A stretch of DNA of 37,214 nt from JBMNSK01 sp050945155 (lineage in GTDB: Bacteria; Actinomycetota; Coriobacteriia; Coriobacteriales; Eggerthellaceae), in assembly GCA_050945155.1 (NCBI GenBank), contig JBMNSK010000011.1, forward strand, positions 1 to 37,214. Direction: 5' to 3'. Below are positions 1-8,547 of the stretch, piece by piece. A model generated the notes under the pieces. That model had not been told where the DNA came from. It saw only the letters and a list, made by a program, of their open reading frames with translations, and did not search any database. Positions within the stretch are counted from its first letter, which is position 1. Each line of letters starts with the position of its first letter. The translations under genes and the position numbers were made by a program.

Positions 1-1213
1 CGCAGGGGCATGCAATAACTAAGACTGTGATGACATGTGAAAACGCCGTTTCAAACCCGGCTCCCATAAGCCACCAGATAACTGCTGTGAGAAGAGCAAT
101 TCCGATAACAATAGGAACAAAGATACCGCTTATTTTGTCCGCTACGCGCTCAATTGGCGCTTTCGAGCTTGTTGCATCATCAACCAGTTTGACAATGCGC
201 GAAAGCACCGTCTCAGAACCAACATGTTCTGCTCGCATGGTGAAATACCCAGCTTGATTAAGCGTTGCCCCGATTACGTGGTCGCCTTCCGTCTTATCTA
301 CCGGAATAGACTCGCCGGAAATCATCTGCTCATCAAGTGACCCGTACCCAGAGATAATGACGCCATCAACCGGAACAGACTCCCCACTGCGCACGACGAG
401 CACATCGCCAACCTTGACCTCAGTGCTTGGAATTTCTTTTTCGGTATCACCAATAAGGAGACGTGCAGTTTGTGGTGCGAGGTCCATAAGAGAAGTAAGT
501 GCATCGCTTGTCTTCCCTTTTGCGCGTGCTTCAATGAATTTTCCCAAGGTAATGAGAGTTAATATCATTGCTGCAGAATCAAAGTAAAGGCTTGAACTTG
601 CGGTATAGGCAGCAGAAATATCTCCTTGCCCTAAGAAGGTCGAAATTCTGAACATGCCGTACATGCCATAGATGGTTGAGGCAGAAGATCCCAAAGCGAT
701 AAGTGAGTCCATGTTGGGGCTCCCCTGGAAAAGGGTTCTAAAGCCGACAGAGAAAAACTTGAAGTTTATGACAATTACGGGAATAAGGAGCAAAAAGAGC
801 ACGAGTGCGAAGTTCATCGAGTATTGAGGCTCTGTCAAAAAGTCAGGCAAGGGCCACCCAAACATATGACCCATGGAAATATAAAAGAGCGGAACCGTAA
901 AAATAATAGAAACAATAAGACGTCGCTTTACCTGCTTCGCTTCTTCTGCAGCTGGGTTTGCTTTCTTTGATTGTGCAGGAGAACCTGAGCTTGCTCCTTC
1001 GCTTTCTTGCAGGTAGGCGCCATATCCTGCCTGCTCTACAGCGTCAGATATCTCTGAAAGTGTTTTCGGATTACCGTCGTAGACCACTTCCATGGAGTTC
1101 TTGAGCAGGTTCACTGCGGCAGAATCTACGCCATTTACTTTTTCTGTTGTCTTTTGAACGCGTGCTGAGCATGCGGCGCAGCTCATACCCGTGATATCAA
1201 ATCGAGCGCGCAA
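1..1213 (-). CDS. copA: Copper-translocating P1B-type ATPase, C-terminal part cut by window edge
   Basis: This is a membrane pump that uses ATP to export copper(I) from the cytoplasm. The visible 404 codons hold an N-terminal heavy-metal-associated domain (GMSCAAC, metal-binding Cys12 and Cys15), hydrophobic segments, and an actuator domain with ISGES, a Ser-for-Thr variant of the usual TGES. The last three visible residues (402-404) are CPC, the transmembrane metal-binding motif of copper ATPases. The phosphorylation and nucleotide-binding domains lie beyond the left edge. I chose a TTG start because AAGGAGG sits five bases upstream and the metal-binding domain begins at once; no ATG fits. 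The gene follows csoR by 32 bases on the same strand, so it is probably the second gene of a copper-induced operon. The CPC motif and the CsoR context make copper more likely than zinc or cadmium. Confidence 0.95.
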   Translation of the reverse strand, partial: MRARFDITGMSCAACSARVQKTTEKVNGVDSAAVNLLKNSMEVVYDGNPKTLSEISDAVEQAGYGAYLQESEGASSGSPAQSKKANPAAEEAKQVKRRLIVSIIFTVPLFYISMGHMFGWPLPDFLTEPQYSMNFALVLFLLLIPVIVINFKFFSVGFRTLFQGSPNMDSLIALGSSASTIYGMYGMFRISTFLGQGDISAAYTASSSLYFDSAAMILTLITLGKFIEARAKGKTSDALTSLMDLAPQTARLLIGDTEKEIPSTEVKVGDVLVVRSGESVPVDGVIISGYGSLDEQMISGESIPVDKTEGDHVIGATLNQAGYFTMRAEHVGSETVLSRIVKLVDDATSSKAPIERVADKISGIFVPIVIGIALLTAVIWWLMGAGFETAFSHVITVLVIACPC

Positions 1214-1245
1214 GTTTGCCTCCTTATAAGATTAAAACTTGTGGC

Positions 1246-1587
1246 TTAAGAGAAGTTCTTTATGAGAGACATGACTTCATCAATGACTTCGGTATTGCCA
1301 TCCTGTATCTCTTCAACAACGCAGGTTTCCATATGGTTGTGAAGAATCTTTCTTGAAATGCTTGAGAGCGCACGCTCCGAAGCTGCAAGTTGTGTCAGGA
1401 CATCCCCGCAGTAGCGGTTGTCATCAATCATAGATTTCACGCCATTTAATTGTCCTATGACGCGGTTAAGTGAAGACTGAATTTCATGCTGAAAGTTCTT
1501 ATCTCGAGGTGTGTGCTTATAGCGGCATTCTGGGCTAGATTCTTCAGCCCTTTGCACACACTTCACTTGGTCTAATTCACGACTCAT
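1246..1587 (-). CDS. csoR: CsoR-family copper-sensing transcriptional repressor
   Basis: This is a small all-helical repressor (113 residues) that leaves DNA when it binds copper(I). The CsoR ligand set is present with the family spacing: Cys60, His85 and Cys89 (25 and 4 residues apart, as in the mycobacterial protein). The helix-1 signature RVIGQLNGV is at residues 42-50. The N-terminal 30 residues form a polar extension with additional Cys residues (10 and 21). The ATG start has AGGAGA upstream. It is the first gene of an operon with the copper ATPase, and a perfect inverted repeat of the CsoR-operator type lies in its promoter, so it very likely represses itself and the pump. RcnR/FrmR relatives share the fold, but the C-H-C set and the neighbour favour a copper sensor. 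Confidence 0.93.
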   Translation of the reverse strand: MSRELDQVKCVQRAEESSPECRYKHTPRDKNFQHEIQSSLNRVIGQLNGVKSMIDDNRYCGDVLTQLAASERALSSISRKILHNHMETCVVEEIQDGNTEVIDEVMSLIKNFS

Positions 1588-1617
1588 ATCTTCTCCTCTG
1601 CCTCTATTTTCTTCTTG

Positions 1618-1645
1618 ATAATATACCCCTATGGGGTATATGCAA
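1618..1645 (-). promoter_or_regulatory. csoR-copA promoter with embedded CsoR operator
   Basis: Read on the minus strand there is a -35 TTGCAT (1640-1645), a 16-base spacer and a -10 TATTAT (1618-1623). A perfect inverted repeat, atatacccc-tat-ggggtatat (1621-1641), fills the spacer and overlaps both boxes. GC-tract palindromes with TACCCC/GGGGTA arms are the known CsoR operator type. Repressor bound here would block polymerase directly. The assignment is by pattern only. Confidence 0.85.
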
Positions 1646-1680
1646 GACCTAAGAAGAGAAAATAACCGAATCGTAAAAAA

Positions 1681-2712
1681 TTAATTAAACTTGAAGAGTT
1701 TTTGGGCTACCCAATACCCCGATAACCCAATACGGCGACCTGCCTCGTTCGGGAGGTTCGTAAACATATTAAGGACGTTGTGACGAATGCGCTTATAAAG
1801 CACAGGATTCGCTCGCAACAAATAATCCCAGATCTCTTCCCGCTTTTTCTCTGATTCTGGCGTATTAATTTTACGCAGGAAAATTGAGCAAATGCACATC
1901 ATCATGGATAGGTAGCGTTCCATATAGCGCTCGAGCTTGGGCTCTTCAACATCTGCCGGCAAATCCACCTTATCAATCATAAAGCGGGTTATACGAAGCT
2001 GCTGGTCAATGCGTGCCATCATGATGTCTTCGTTCACGCTTTGACCTTCACGTCCAATGAAGTAGCGATACATATCAACATTGAAGTAGCGAATGGTTTT
2101 TACTGCAGGCAAGGGGACGTAAACAAAGATATTGTCCACATAAAAGCAGTGAGTTGGAAGCTCTAAACCTACTTCGCGTAGCAGGTCTGTACGGTAAATA
2201 ACTGAATGCATAAGAAGGTACTGGCTCTGGTGAAAGTGGCCTATTTCATTCCATGTGAAAATGTGGTTTTCGGGAAAAACATTGCTGTATCGAATGGCGG
2301 TATGCGTTCCCTCATAAACCTTCTCATAGACATAGTTTCCAATAACGAGGTCAACGGGATTTTCTAGCTCTGACTGAGGTCGGAGGAAGTTCATAATGGT
2401 GCACATGGCATCTTTATCAAGCCAATCATCTGAGTCAACAACCTTAAAATAACGGCCACTTGCCTCAGCAAGTCCTCGGTTAACGGCACCACCATGGCCC
2501 GCATTTTCTTGGTGCACTGCACGAATAATATCAGGGTATTTCTCCTGCCATCGGTCACAAATAGCCGGAGTATCGTCTTTTGTCGATCCATCATCGACAA
2601 GTATGATTTCGATATCATCGCGACGACTTTCACATGCGAGAAGCGATTCAATACACTTGTCCATGTACTCAGCAGAGTTATAGCAAGGTACCGCAAAAGT
2701 AATGGTTTTCAT
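1681..2712 (-). CDS. Family 2 glycosyltransferase
   Basis: This is a cytoplasmic or membrane-associated GT-A glycosyltransferase of 343 residues, predicted to transfer a sugar from a nucleotide-sugar donor to a surface glycan acceptor. Seen directly: the N-terminal nucleotide-binding strand (TFAVPCYNSAEYMDKCIESL), the ILVDDGST motif near residues 37-44, and the metal-binding VDSDDWLD near residues 92-99. There is no clear transmembrane helix. The ATG is preceded by GGGGAG. It lies 19 bases downstream of UDP-galactopyranose mutase on the same strand, so galactofuranose is a plausible donor sugar, but that rests on context. Acceptor and linkage cannot be told from sequence. Confidence 0.88.
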   Translation of the reverse strand: MKTITFAVPCYNSAEYMDKCIESLLACESRRDDIEIILVDDGSTKDDTPAICDRWQEKYPDIIRAVHQENAGHGGAVNRGLAEASGRYFKVVDSDDWLDKDAMCTIMNFLRPQSELENPVDLVIGNYVYEKVYEGTHTAIRYSNVFPENHIFTWNEIGHFHQSQYLLMHSVIYRTDLLREVGLELPTHCFYVDNIFVYVPLPAVKTIRYFNVDMYRYFIGREGQSVNEDIMMARIDQQLRITRFMIDKVDLPADVEEPKLERYMERYLSMMMCICSIFLRKINTPESEKKREEIWDYLLRANPVLYKRIRHNVLNMFTNLPNEAGRRIGLSGYWVAQKLFKFN

Positions 2713-2731
2713 TTACTTTTCTCCCCGAAAC

Positions 2732-3961
2732 TTAACGCTTTTCACCTGTGCCGATAATTTCATCGGCAAGGTTTAGCGCGCGTTCAATAATTACATCCAT
2801 GTTGTAATACCGGTACTCCGCAAGCCTTCCTAGAAGATAAAAATTATCAAGGTTGCGGGTAAGTGCGTGGTAACGCTCATAGTGTTCACGGTTTTCGTCA
2901 GAGATAATGGCATAGTAAGGAATCTGATGGACTGGATCCTCGTAAGACAGGCTATATTCTTTACAGGTTGTCGTGCGATCAATATCCTGCCCCGTCAGAT
3001 ACGTAAATTCGGTGATACGCGTATATTCTTCAGTCACGGTGTAATTTACCGTTCCACAAGGCAGCACGTGGCGTCTCGGATGTGTTTCGTAAACAAAATT
3101 TAAGGTTCTATATGGCAAGCGACCGAACTGAGATAAGAAGAGCTCATCAAGTGGTCCGGTAAAAATAATCGGCTTGTCGAAGTACTTACCCTTGATAGAG
3201 ATGCTTTCAAGCGGTGCTTCTGAATCTCTGCTTTCAAAATTAAGATCGAAGACGCTCTCTGCTTCAGTTTCAAGGACAACCGAAATATTGGGATGACTTA
3301 AGAGATTGTCAAAGAGAACGTGATAACCGTCTGCGGGAAGACCTTGATACTCATCTTGGAAGTAGCGGTTATCACGAGAAATAAAGACTGGAACACGAGC
3401 AGTTACCGAGGGATCAACTTCGTCAGGCGTAAGCCCCCACTGCTTTTGCGTGTAATAGAGAAAAACATTCTTATACACGAAGTCTGCGATTTCAGACAGT
3501 TCCGGGTCTTCTTCTTTACGAAGCTCGTTAAGGGTTACTTTGCGCTCATTACCAAAAGTTTCTACCAACTTATGGATAAGCTGGCCCGCCTTGGCTTCAC
3601 CAAAGGCAATTTCAATAGAGTTCTTATTAAACGGAACGGGCATATAGGTCCCAAACCAGTTTGCAAGCACGCGATGTTCATAGGGATGCCAGTCAGTAAA
3701 ACGAAGGATGTAGTCAAAAACTCGTTTGTTATTCGTATGGAAGATATGCGGACCATAGGCATGAATCAGAATGCCATCGCTGTTGTAATAGTCATGCATA
3801 TTGCCGCCGATGTGGTCGCGCTTCTCAATAATGAGAACACGACGCTGTCCTCGTTCTGCAAGCTCGCGCGCAATGACGCTTCCTGCAAAACCTGCACCTA
3901 CAACAACTGCATCTACTTTTTCAATATCAATTTCATCTAAAGATTTGTATCTAACCGTCAT
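2732..3961 (-). CDS. glf: UDP-galactopyranose mutase
   Basis: This flavoenzyme interconverts UDP-galactopyranose and UDP-galactofuranose, the donor for galactofuranose in cell-surface glycans. The 409 residues include a dinucleotide-binding fold (VVGAGFAGSVIARELAERG, from about residue 20), the IEKRDHIGGNMHDY segment that follows it, and the family stretch HAYGPHIFHTNNKRVFDYI. Length is typical (about 370-400). The ATG start has AAAGGAAG upstream. It is the first gene of a two-gene operon with a family 2 glycosyltransferase and is divergent from pta. No other polysaccharide genes are nearby, so the rest of the pathway must be elsewhere. Confidence 0.95.
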   Translation of the reverse strand: MTVRYKSLDEIDIEKVDAVVVGAGFAGSVIARELAERGQRRVLIIEKRDHIGGNMHDYYNSDGILIHAYGPHIFHTNNKRVFDYILRFTDWHPYEHRVLANWFGTYMPVPFNKNSIEIAFGEAKAGQLIHKLVETFGNERKVTLNELRKEEDPELSEIADFVYKNVFLYYTQKQWGLTPDEVDPSVTARVPVFISRDNRYFQDEYQGLPADGYHVLFDNLLSHPNISVVLETEAESVFDLNFESRDSEAPLESISIKGKYFDKPIIFTGPLDELFLSQFGRLPYRTLNFVYETHPRRHVLPCGTVNYTVTEEYTRITEFTYLTGQDIDRTTTCKEYSLSYEDPVHQIPYYAIISDENREHYERYHALTRNLDNFYLLGRLAEYRYYNMDVIIERALNLADEIIGTGEKR

Positions 3962-4078
3962 TCGGCTTCCTTTAGTTCTCCGGCAGGCATCACTATCAAG
4001 CCGCAGACTATTTTAACGAGGTAAGAGAATTTTTTAAGGATTATCATACAAAGTGGATAATTCAGCCGAGGAGGTACC

Positions 4079-5077
4079 ATGACTGAGTTCATGAACAGGA
4101 TGTTTGAGAAGGCCAAGAGCCAAAAGCAAACGATAGTCTTACCCGAGGGTGACGATGAAAGAACGCTTGAGGCTGCAGAACTTATTCTCAGCCAAGATTT
4201 GGCAAATCTTATTATCCTCGGTGATGCTCGAAGCATCGAGAAAAGCTCCTATAAGCTTGACGGAGCAGAAATCATTAATCCCCTGACCTCTGATTTGCGT
4301 GAGGAACTTCAAACGGCCCTGTATGAAGCACGCAAGCATAAGGGTATGACACTTGAAGAGGCCGCTGAAAAGATCAATGACGTACTCTACTTTGGTGTCA
4401 TGATGGTAAAGACCGGACGGGCCCAAGGAATGGTTGCTGGCGCCTGTCATGCCACAAGCGACGTTTTGCGTCCGAGCCTTCAAGTTTTAAAGACAGCCCC
4501 TTCGGCAAAACTCGTGAGTTCATTTTTTGTAATGGTCGTGCCTGACTGTGAGGCGGGCCAAGACGGAACATTCATCTTTTCGGATTGTGGCTTAGAGGTC
4601 CAGCCTGATGAAGAAAGGCTTGCGCAAATTGCGATAGATTCCGCTCGGTCCTGGAAATCCCTCATGGAGACAGAACCTATTGTTGCTCTGTTATCGCACT
4701 CAACCTATGGCTCGGCAAAAAATCCCGATGCAGAAAAAGTTCAAAAGGCCACCCAGATTGCATGCAATTTGGCACCTGAGCTGAAATTAGACGGCGAATT
4801 GCAACTCGATGCTGCAATTATTAAATCGGTCGGCGAGAAAAAGGCTCCGACATCTTCGGTTGCAGGAAAAGCAAATGTGCTCATCTTCCCCGACCTTGAC
4901 GCAGGCAATATCGGATATAAGTTGGTACAGCGCCTTGCGAAAGCAGAAGCATACGGACCAATTACCCAAGGCATTGCAGCCCCTGTTAATGACCTTTCAC
5001 GTGGTTGTAGCGCACAAGATATCGTTGGTGTTATTGCCATTACCTGTGTCCAGGCACAGCAGCGTAACAATTCTTAA
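4079..5077 (+). CDS. pta: Phosphate acetyltransferase
   Basis: This enzyme converts acetyl-CoA and phosphate to acetyl phosphate and CoA, the first step of acetate fermentation. The protein is 332 residues, the short form with only the catalytic phosphate acetyl/butaryl transferase domain and none of the N-terminal regulatory domains of the long enterobacterial type. Family features visible include IVLPEGDDERTLEAAELI near the N-terminus, the glycine-rich MVAGACHATSDVLRP segment, and a C-terminal GPITQGIAAPVNDLSRGCS. AGGAGG lies four bases before the ATG. It is divergent from glf and convergent with ackA, the next enzyme of the pathway, so the two are not co-transcribed here. Confidence 0.95.
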   Translation: MTEFMNRMFEKAKSQKQTIVLPEGDDERTLEAAELILSQDLANLIILGDARSIEKSSYKLDGAEIINPLTSDLREELQTALYEARKHKGMTLEEAAEKINDVLYFGVMMVKTGRAQGMVAGACHATSDVLRPSLQVLKTAPSAKLVSSFFVMVVPDCEAGQDGTFIFSDCGLEVQPDEERLAQIAIDSARSWKSLMETEPIVALLSHSTYGSAKNPDAEKVQKATQIACNLAPELKLDGELQLDAAIIKSVGEKKAPTSSVAGKANVLIFPDLDAGNIGYKLVQRLAKAEAYGPITQGIAAPVNDLSRGCSAQDIVGVIAITCVQAQQRNNS

Positions 5078-5134
5078 AGAAACCTCTGATTGAAGCTTTG
5101 GCTTAAGCCAGGTAAAACTAAGCGATATAAGGAG

Positions 5135-5160
5135 AAAAGCCGGGAATCCGGCTTTTCGTT
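5135..5160. terminator. Bidirectional terminator between pta and ackA
   Basis: A perfect 9-bp stem, aaaagccgg/ccggctttt (5135-5143 and 5148-5156), encloses a GAAT loop. The stem ends give T-rich runs on both strands. It sits between two convergent genes and reaches the ackA stop codon, so it probably ends both transcripts. Confidence 0.9.
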
Positions 5161-6410
5161 TATACGATAGAAAATATGGGGTTGTACTCGACAAAGACAC
5201 CGTCACCCCAACCGATATGCTCGTGAACAATATCGTAAGTATCGCGCGCAATCATATATTCTTCGTTCGTAGGCACGATAAAAATACGGACACGAGAGGT
5301 ATCGGTCGAAATTTCTCGTTCTGGTGGGCCTTCTTTATTGCGCTTTTCATCGAGGACGATTCCGATTGATTGGAGGCCGGCGAAAATCATACGGCGCATT
5401 TTCACATCGTTTTCTCCTACTCCTCCTGAAAGAGCAATAGCGTCGACACCGCCCATCAAAGCAAAATATTGACCGATATATTTTTTCACCGAATAGGAAT
5501 ACATGTCATAGGCAAGCATGGCGCGTTTATTGCCCTTTTCAGAGGCTTCAAGGACATGCCGTAAGTCGTTGCTAATGCCAGAAATGCCAAGTAGACCAGA
5601 TTCCCTATTCATGAGGTCGTCCATCTCATCAGGGGTGAGGTTTTCCTTGCGCATGACATAGGTAACAATAGCCGGATCAATGGACCCGCACCGGGTTCCC
5701 ATCATCAATCCATCAAGCGGCGTCATTCCCATTGAAGTATCTATGGCAACACCGTGGTCAATAGCAGCAACTGAAGAACCATTGCCAAGGTGGCAGGTAA
5801 TCAATTTCATATCACCGATACGTTCGTCTAGTACCTCGCACGTACGCTCAGCAACAAAGCGGTGCGATGTTCCATGGGCGCCATACTTTCTTATGGAGTA
5901 ATCTTCGTAGAGTCTATAAGGCAAGGGGTACATATAGGACCGTGGCGGCAGTGTTTGAAAGAATGACGTGTCAAAAACCGCAACCATGGGTGTGTCAGGC
6001 ATATAGTGCTGACATGCCTTAATACCCATAAGTGCTGCCTTATTATGCAGTGGAGCAATGGCCTCAAGACGATGAATTTTATCAATCACATCGTCGTCGA
6101 TAAGAACTGAGTGGCTAAAATATTTGCCGCCCTGAACGACGCGGTGCCCTACTGCATCAATCTCATCGAGAGAATCAATAACATGGCCAGAATCTGAACA
6201 AAGATGGTCTAGAACCAGGTGCATAGCACTGTCGTGATCAGGAATTTCACAGTCAAGAAAGCCATAGCCTTCGTTTAAGGCATACTTATGGAAAGAGCCG
6301 GCACTGCCAACTCTTTCACAAACTCCCTTTGCGAGAACTTCCTGGCTCTCGACATTCATTAATTGGTACTTGAGGGAAGACGAACCAGCATTTACAACCA
6401 GAACGTTCAA
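5160..6410 (-). CDS. ackA: Acetate kinase
   Basis: This enzyme transfers phosphate from acetyl phosphate to ADP, giving acetate and ATP. Both acetate kinase signatures are visible: VNAGSSSLKYQL at the N-terminus and the central MTPLDGLMMGTRCGSIDP, plus the C-terminal nucleotide-site motif ALSGGVGEND. At 416 residues it is slightly longer than the usual 400, with a short hydrophobic C-terminal tail. The start is TTG, chosen because the NAGSSS strand must be near the N-terminus and AAGGAGG lies nine bases upstream. It converges on pta; HIT and the xse genes are upstream on the same strand, separated by 105 bases in which I see no strong promoter. Confidence 0.96.
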   Translation of the reverse strand: MNVLVVNAGSSSLKYQLMNVESQEVLAKGVCERVGSAGSFHKYALNEGYGFLDCEIPDHDSAMHLVLDHLCSDSGHVIDSLDEIDAVGHRVVQGGKYFSHSVLIDDDVIDKIHRLEAIAPLHNKAALMGIKACQHYMPDTPMVAVFDTSFFQTLPPRSYMYPLPYRLYEDYSIRKYGAHGTSHRFVAERTCEVLDERIGDMKLITCHLGNGSSVAAIDHGVAIDTSMGMTPLDGLMMGTRCGSIDPAIVTYVMRKENLTPDEMDDLMNRESGLLGISGISNDLRHVLEASEKGNKRAMLAYDMYSYSVKKYIGQYFALMGGVDAIALSGGVGENDVKMRRMIFAGLQSIGIVLDEKRNKEGPPEREISTDTSRVRIFIVPTNEEYMIARDTYDIVHEHIGWGDGVFVEYNPIFSIV

Positions 6411-6515
6411 ACTTTAAAGCCTCCTTGCACGACTTCTTTCATTTAGATTCTAGAGAAGGTTTTTGTACCTCTTATGAGCACAAAGATGACTTTCGGTTAG
6501 CGGTCAACGTGCAAG

Positions 6516-6875
6516 TTAGATATCACGCGCAGGTGAACCTTCACTCATCGGAGCGCCCCCGAAAACGTGAATATGCAGGTGGTGGACCGATTGGCAAGCG
6601 TCATCGTTCGTATTGACAATTACTCGATAACCACTTTCCTCGATACCTTTAATCTCAGCTACCTTGCGAACGGTATTGAAAAGATATCCCATGTCTTCAT
6701 CCGACAGTCCATCGCCAATATTGTCATAGTGATCTTTCGGGATAATCAGGGTGTGAACAGGCATACCCATAGAATTCAGGTCTTCAAATGCAAGGACCTT
6801 ATCGTCTTCATATACCTTCGTTGAAGGTATTTCCCCTGCAACTATCTTGCAAAAGATGCAATTATCATCACGCAT
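6516..6875 (-). CDS. HIT-family nucleotide hydrolase (HinT-like)
   Basis: This is a small cytoplasmic protein of 119 residues from the histidine triad superfamily, which hydrolyses nucleoside phosphoramidates or related nucleotidyl adducts. The triad is visible as HHLHIHVFGG (His99, His101, His103). An N-terminal CIFCKIVAGEIPS segment carries the Cys pair common in this subgroup. Length matches HinT. AAGGAG precedes the ATG. It begins 24 bases after xseB and is likely the last gene of an operon with the metallopeptidase and both exonuclease VII subunits. Its natural substrate is unknown. Confidence 0.93.
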   Translation of the reverse strand: MRDDNCIFCKIVAGEIPSTKVYEDDKVLAFEDLNSMGMPVHTLIIPKDHYDNIGDGLSDEDMGYLFNTVRKVAEIKGIEESGYRVIVNTNDDACQSVHHLHIHVFGGAPMSEGSPARDI

Positions 6876-6899
6876 ACCTACTCCTTACCTTATACGTAT

Positions 6900-7151
6900 T
6901 TATGAAAGCGTGGTGTCGCGGGTCACATCGTCCGGATCCTCGCTTAACTCCCCCATTAAAGATGTCACTTTAAGCTCAGCTTCTGACAGGCGTTTATGAA
7001 GCGATGCTATCAAAGTCACTCCACGCTCGTAGGCCTTAAGGCTGTCTTCGAGCTCGAGCGTATTACCTTCTAGTCCTTGCACAATAGAATTAAGTTCTTC
7101 CATGGCTTCACGGAAGGTCATATCCTCAATCTTTTTCTTTTCGTCAGCCAT
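6900..7151 (-). CDS. xseB: Exodeoxyribonuclease VII small subunit
   Basis: This is the small subunit of the exonuclease that degrades single-stranded DNA from both ends; several copies assemble on one XseA. It has 83 residues, usual for the family. The typical XseB helix is clear: TFREAMEELNSIVQGLE, then LEDSLKAYERGVTLI. The start overlaps the end of xseA by eight bases, suggesting translational coupling and coordinated stoichiometry. The C-terminal 20 residues are acidic and probably disordered. Confidence 0.93.
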   Translation of the reverse strand: MADEKKKIEDMTFREAMEELNSIVQGLEGNTLELEDSLKAYERGVTLIASLHKRLSEAELKVTSLMGELSEDPDDVTRDTTLS

Positions 7152-8541
7152 TTCGTTCCTCCAAAGCTTCTACGCTGGTATCTATTTTTCTTTTCTCTTG
7201 AACTGTACAAGAAAGTTCGCCATCTGAGATAGCGAGTCGTACGGGATCTCCAACACTCACTTGGTCTATGCTTTTTACAATCTTTCTCGATTCGTCATAA
7301 GCAACTGCATAGCCACGTCCTAAAACGGACAAGGGCGATAGGTCATGGAGGCGCGAAACCGCTACCTTCTCTTCGTTTTGAAAACGTTCGAGCATATGTA
7401 TACCCAAAGAGCTTGTTCTTGTCGTGAGACTAGCGAGATCCTTTTTATCCTGAGCAATTTTTAGAGGAAGACCACGCCCAAGCCGGTGTTCATAGGTTTG
7501 GATGAGCTTTGTATAATCCTCCATTCGCTGGGGAAAAATACGATTGAGTCGTTCAAGTGCAAAATCGATGGTTTGCAATTCCGTAGCAAAAAGAGCCATA
7601 GGGTCGCGAAATACCGGTCTATTTTCAAGATTCGCAAGTTTCCGGTCTTCCAAATCAATGCGCTTCTTTAAAGATGACCAGCAAACTTGGTAGCTGTGTT
7701 CAAGGAGATTCTTGATCTGCTTTCTATCCGTGCTTGCTGCTTCTGCAGCACCGGTAGGTGTTGAAGCTCGAAGGTCAGCCACCATATCGGCAATTGAGGT
7801 ATCAGGTTCATGACCTATACCGGTGATAACAGGCGCCTTTGAAGCCGCAATAGCTCGTGCAAGTTTTTCGTCATTAAAGGGCATCAGATCTTCGAATGAC
7901 CCGCCGCCGCGAACTAACAAAATAAGATCGACCCCAGCTGCATTTACCGTATCAAGTGCCGCAATGAGGTGTGACGGTGCATCTTTGCCTTCAACGGGAA
8001 CGCCACCGAAATAAACTTCTGCAAGCGGATACCGCCTCCGAAGCGTTCGCAGAACGTCACGTACTGCTGCACCCCTCGGACTGGTCACAAGCCCAATCTT
8101 TTCCGGGAAAGAAGGAATAGGGCGCTTTCTGCGGGCATCCATAAGACCTTCGCGTTCAAGTTTGCGAGCAAGATTTGCTACTTGAAGTCTAAGATTTCCC
8201 TCCCCTGCTAAAACCAAAGAAAAAACGTCAAAATTCATCCGGCCTTTTGCTGCATAGAGGGAAAAGCGTCCCGTAATTTCAACGAGCTGGCCCACCTTAA
8301 GCTCAATACCGCTTGCATGGTAGCGGTTATTCCACATAAGACAGGGCAGACTTGCGTGCTCATCCTTGATGGTGAAATAAGCTGCTTTATAACCCGCCTT
8401 GACCGATACCTCGGAAACTTCTCCCACAATGCGTACTTGTACGCTCTCAAGCGCTGACTTGGCATAGGCCATTGCCGCACTAACTGAAAGAGCAGAGTTT
8501 TCCTGCGCTTGGTTTAGGTTGGTTTCTGAATCGGAGGCCAT
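7144..8541 (-). CDS. xseA: Exodeoxyribonuclease VII large subunit
   Basis: This is the catalytic subunit of exonuclease VII, which trims single-stranded DNA to short oligonucleotides in repair and recombination. It has 465 residues: an N-terminal OB-fold for single-stranded DNA (about residues 15-115, with VRIVGEVSEV and the CLMWNNRY segment), the catalytic domain with IGLVTSPRGAAVRDVLRTL and LVRGGGSFEDLMPFND, and GIGHEPDTSIADMVADLRAST. A long helical region follows, and the family C-terminal segment LGRGYAVAYD. The ATG start lies six bases after the metallopeptidase stop, and the gene overlaps xseB, so the genes form an operon. Confidence 0.96.
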   Translation of the reverse strand: MASDSETNLNQAQENSALSVSAAMAYAKSALESVQVRIVGEVSEVSVKAGYKAAYFTIKDEHASLPCLMWNNRYHASGIELKVGQLVEITGRFSLYAAKGRMNFDVFSLVLAGEGNLRLQVANLARKLEREGLMDARRKRPIPSFPEKIGLVTSPRGAAVRDVLRTLRRRYPLAEVYFGGVPVEGKDAPSHLIAALDTVNAAGVDLILLVRGGGSFEDLMPFNDEKLARAIAASKAPVITGIGHEPDTSIADMVADLRASTPTGAAEAASTDRKQIKNLLEHSYQVCWSSLKKRIDLEDRKLANLENRPVFRDPMALFATELQTIDFALERLNRIFPQRMEDYTKLIQTYEHRLGRGLPLKIAQDKKDLASLTTRTSSLGIHMLERFQNEEKVAVSRLHDLSPLSVLGRGYAVAYDESRKIVKSIDQVSVGDPVRLAISDGELSCTVQEKRKIDTSVEALEERNG

Positions 8542-8547
8542 CTAGAC

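Noticed and set aside
3320..3940. 206-residue open frame on the plus strand
   Set aside because: It lies wholly antisense to glf, whose family motifs are clear, and its translation has no recognisable domain or ribosome binding site.
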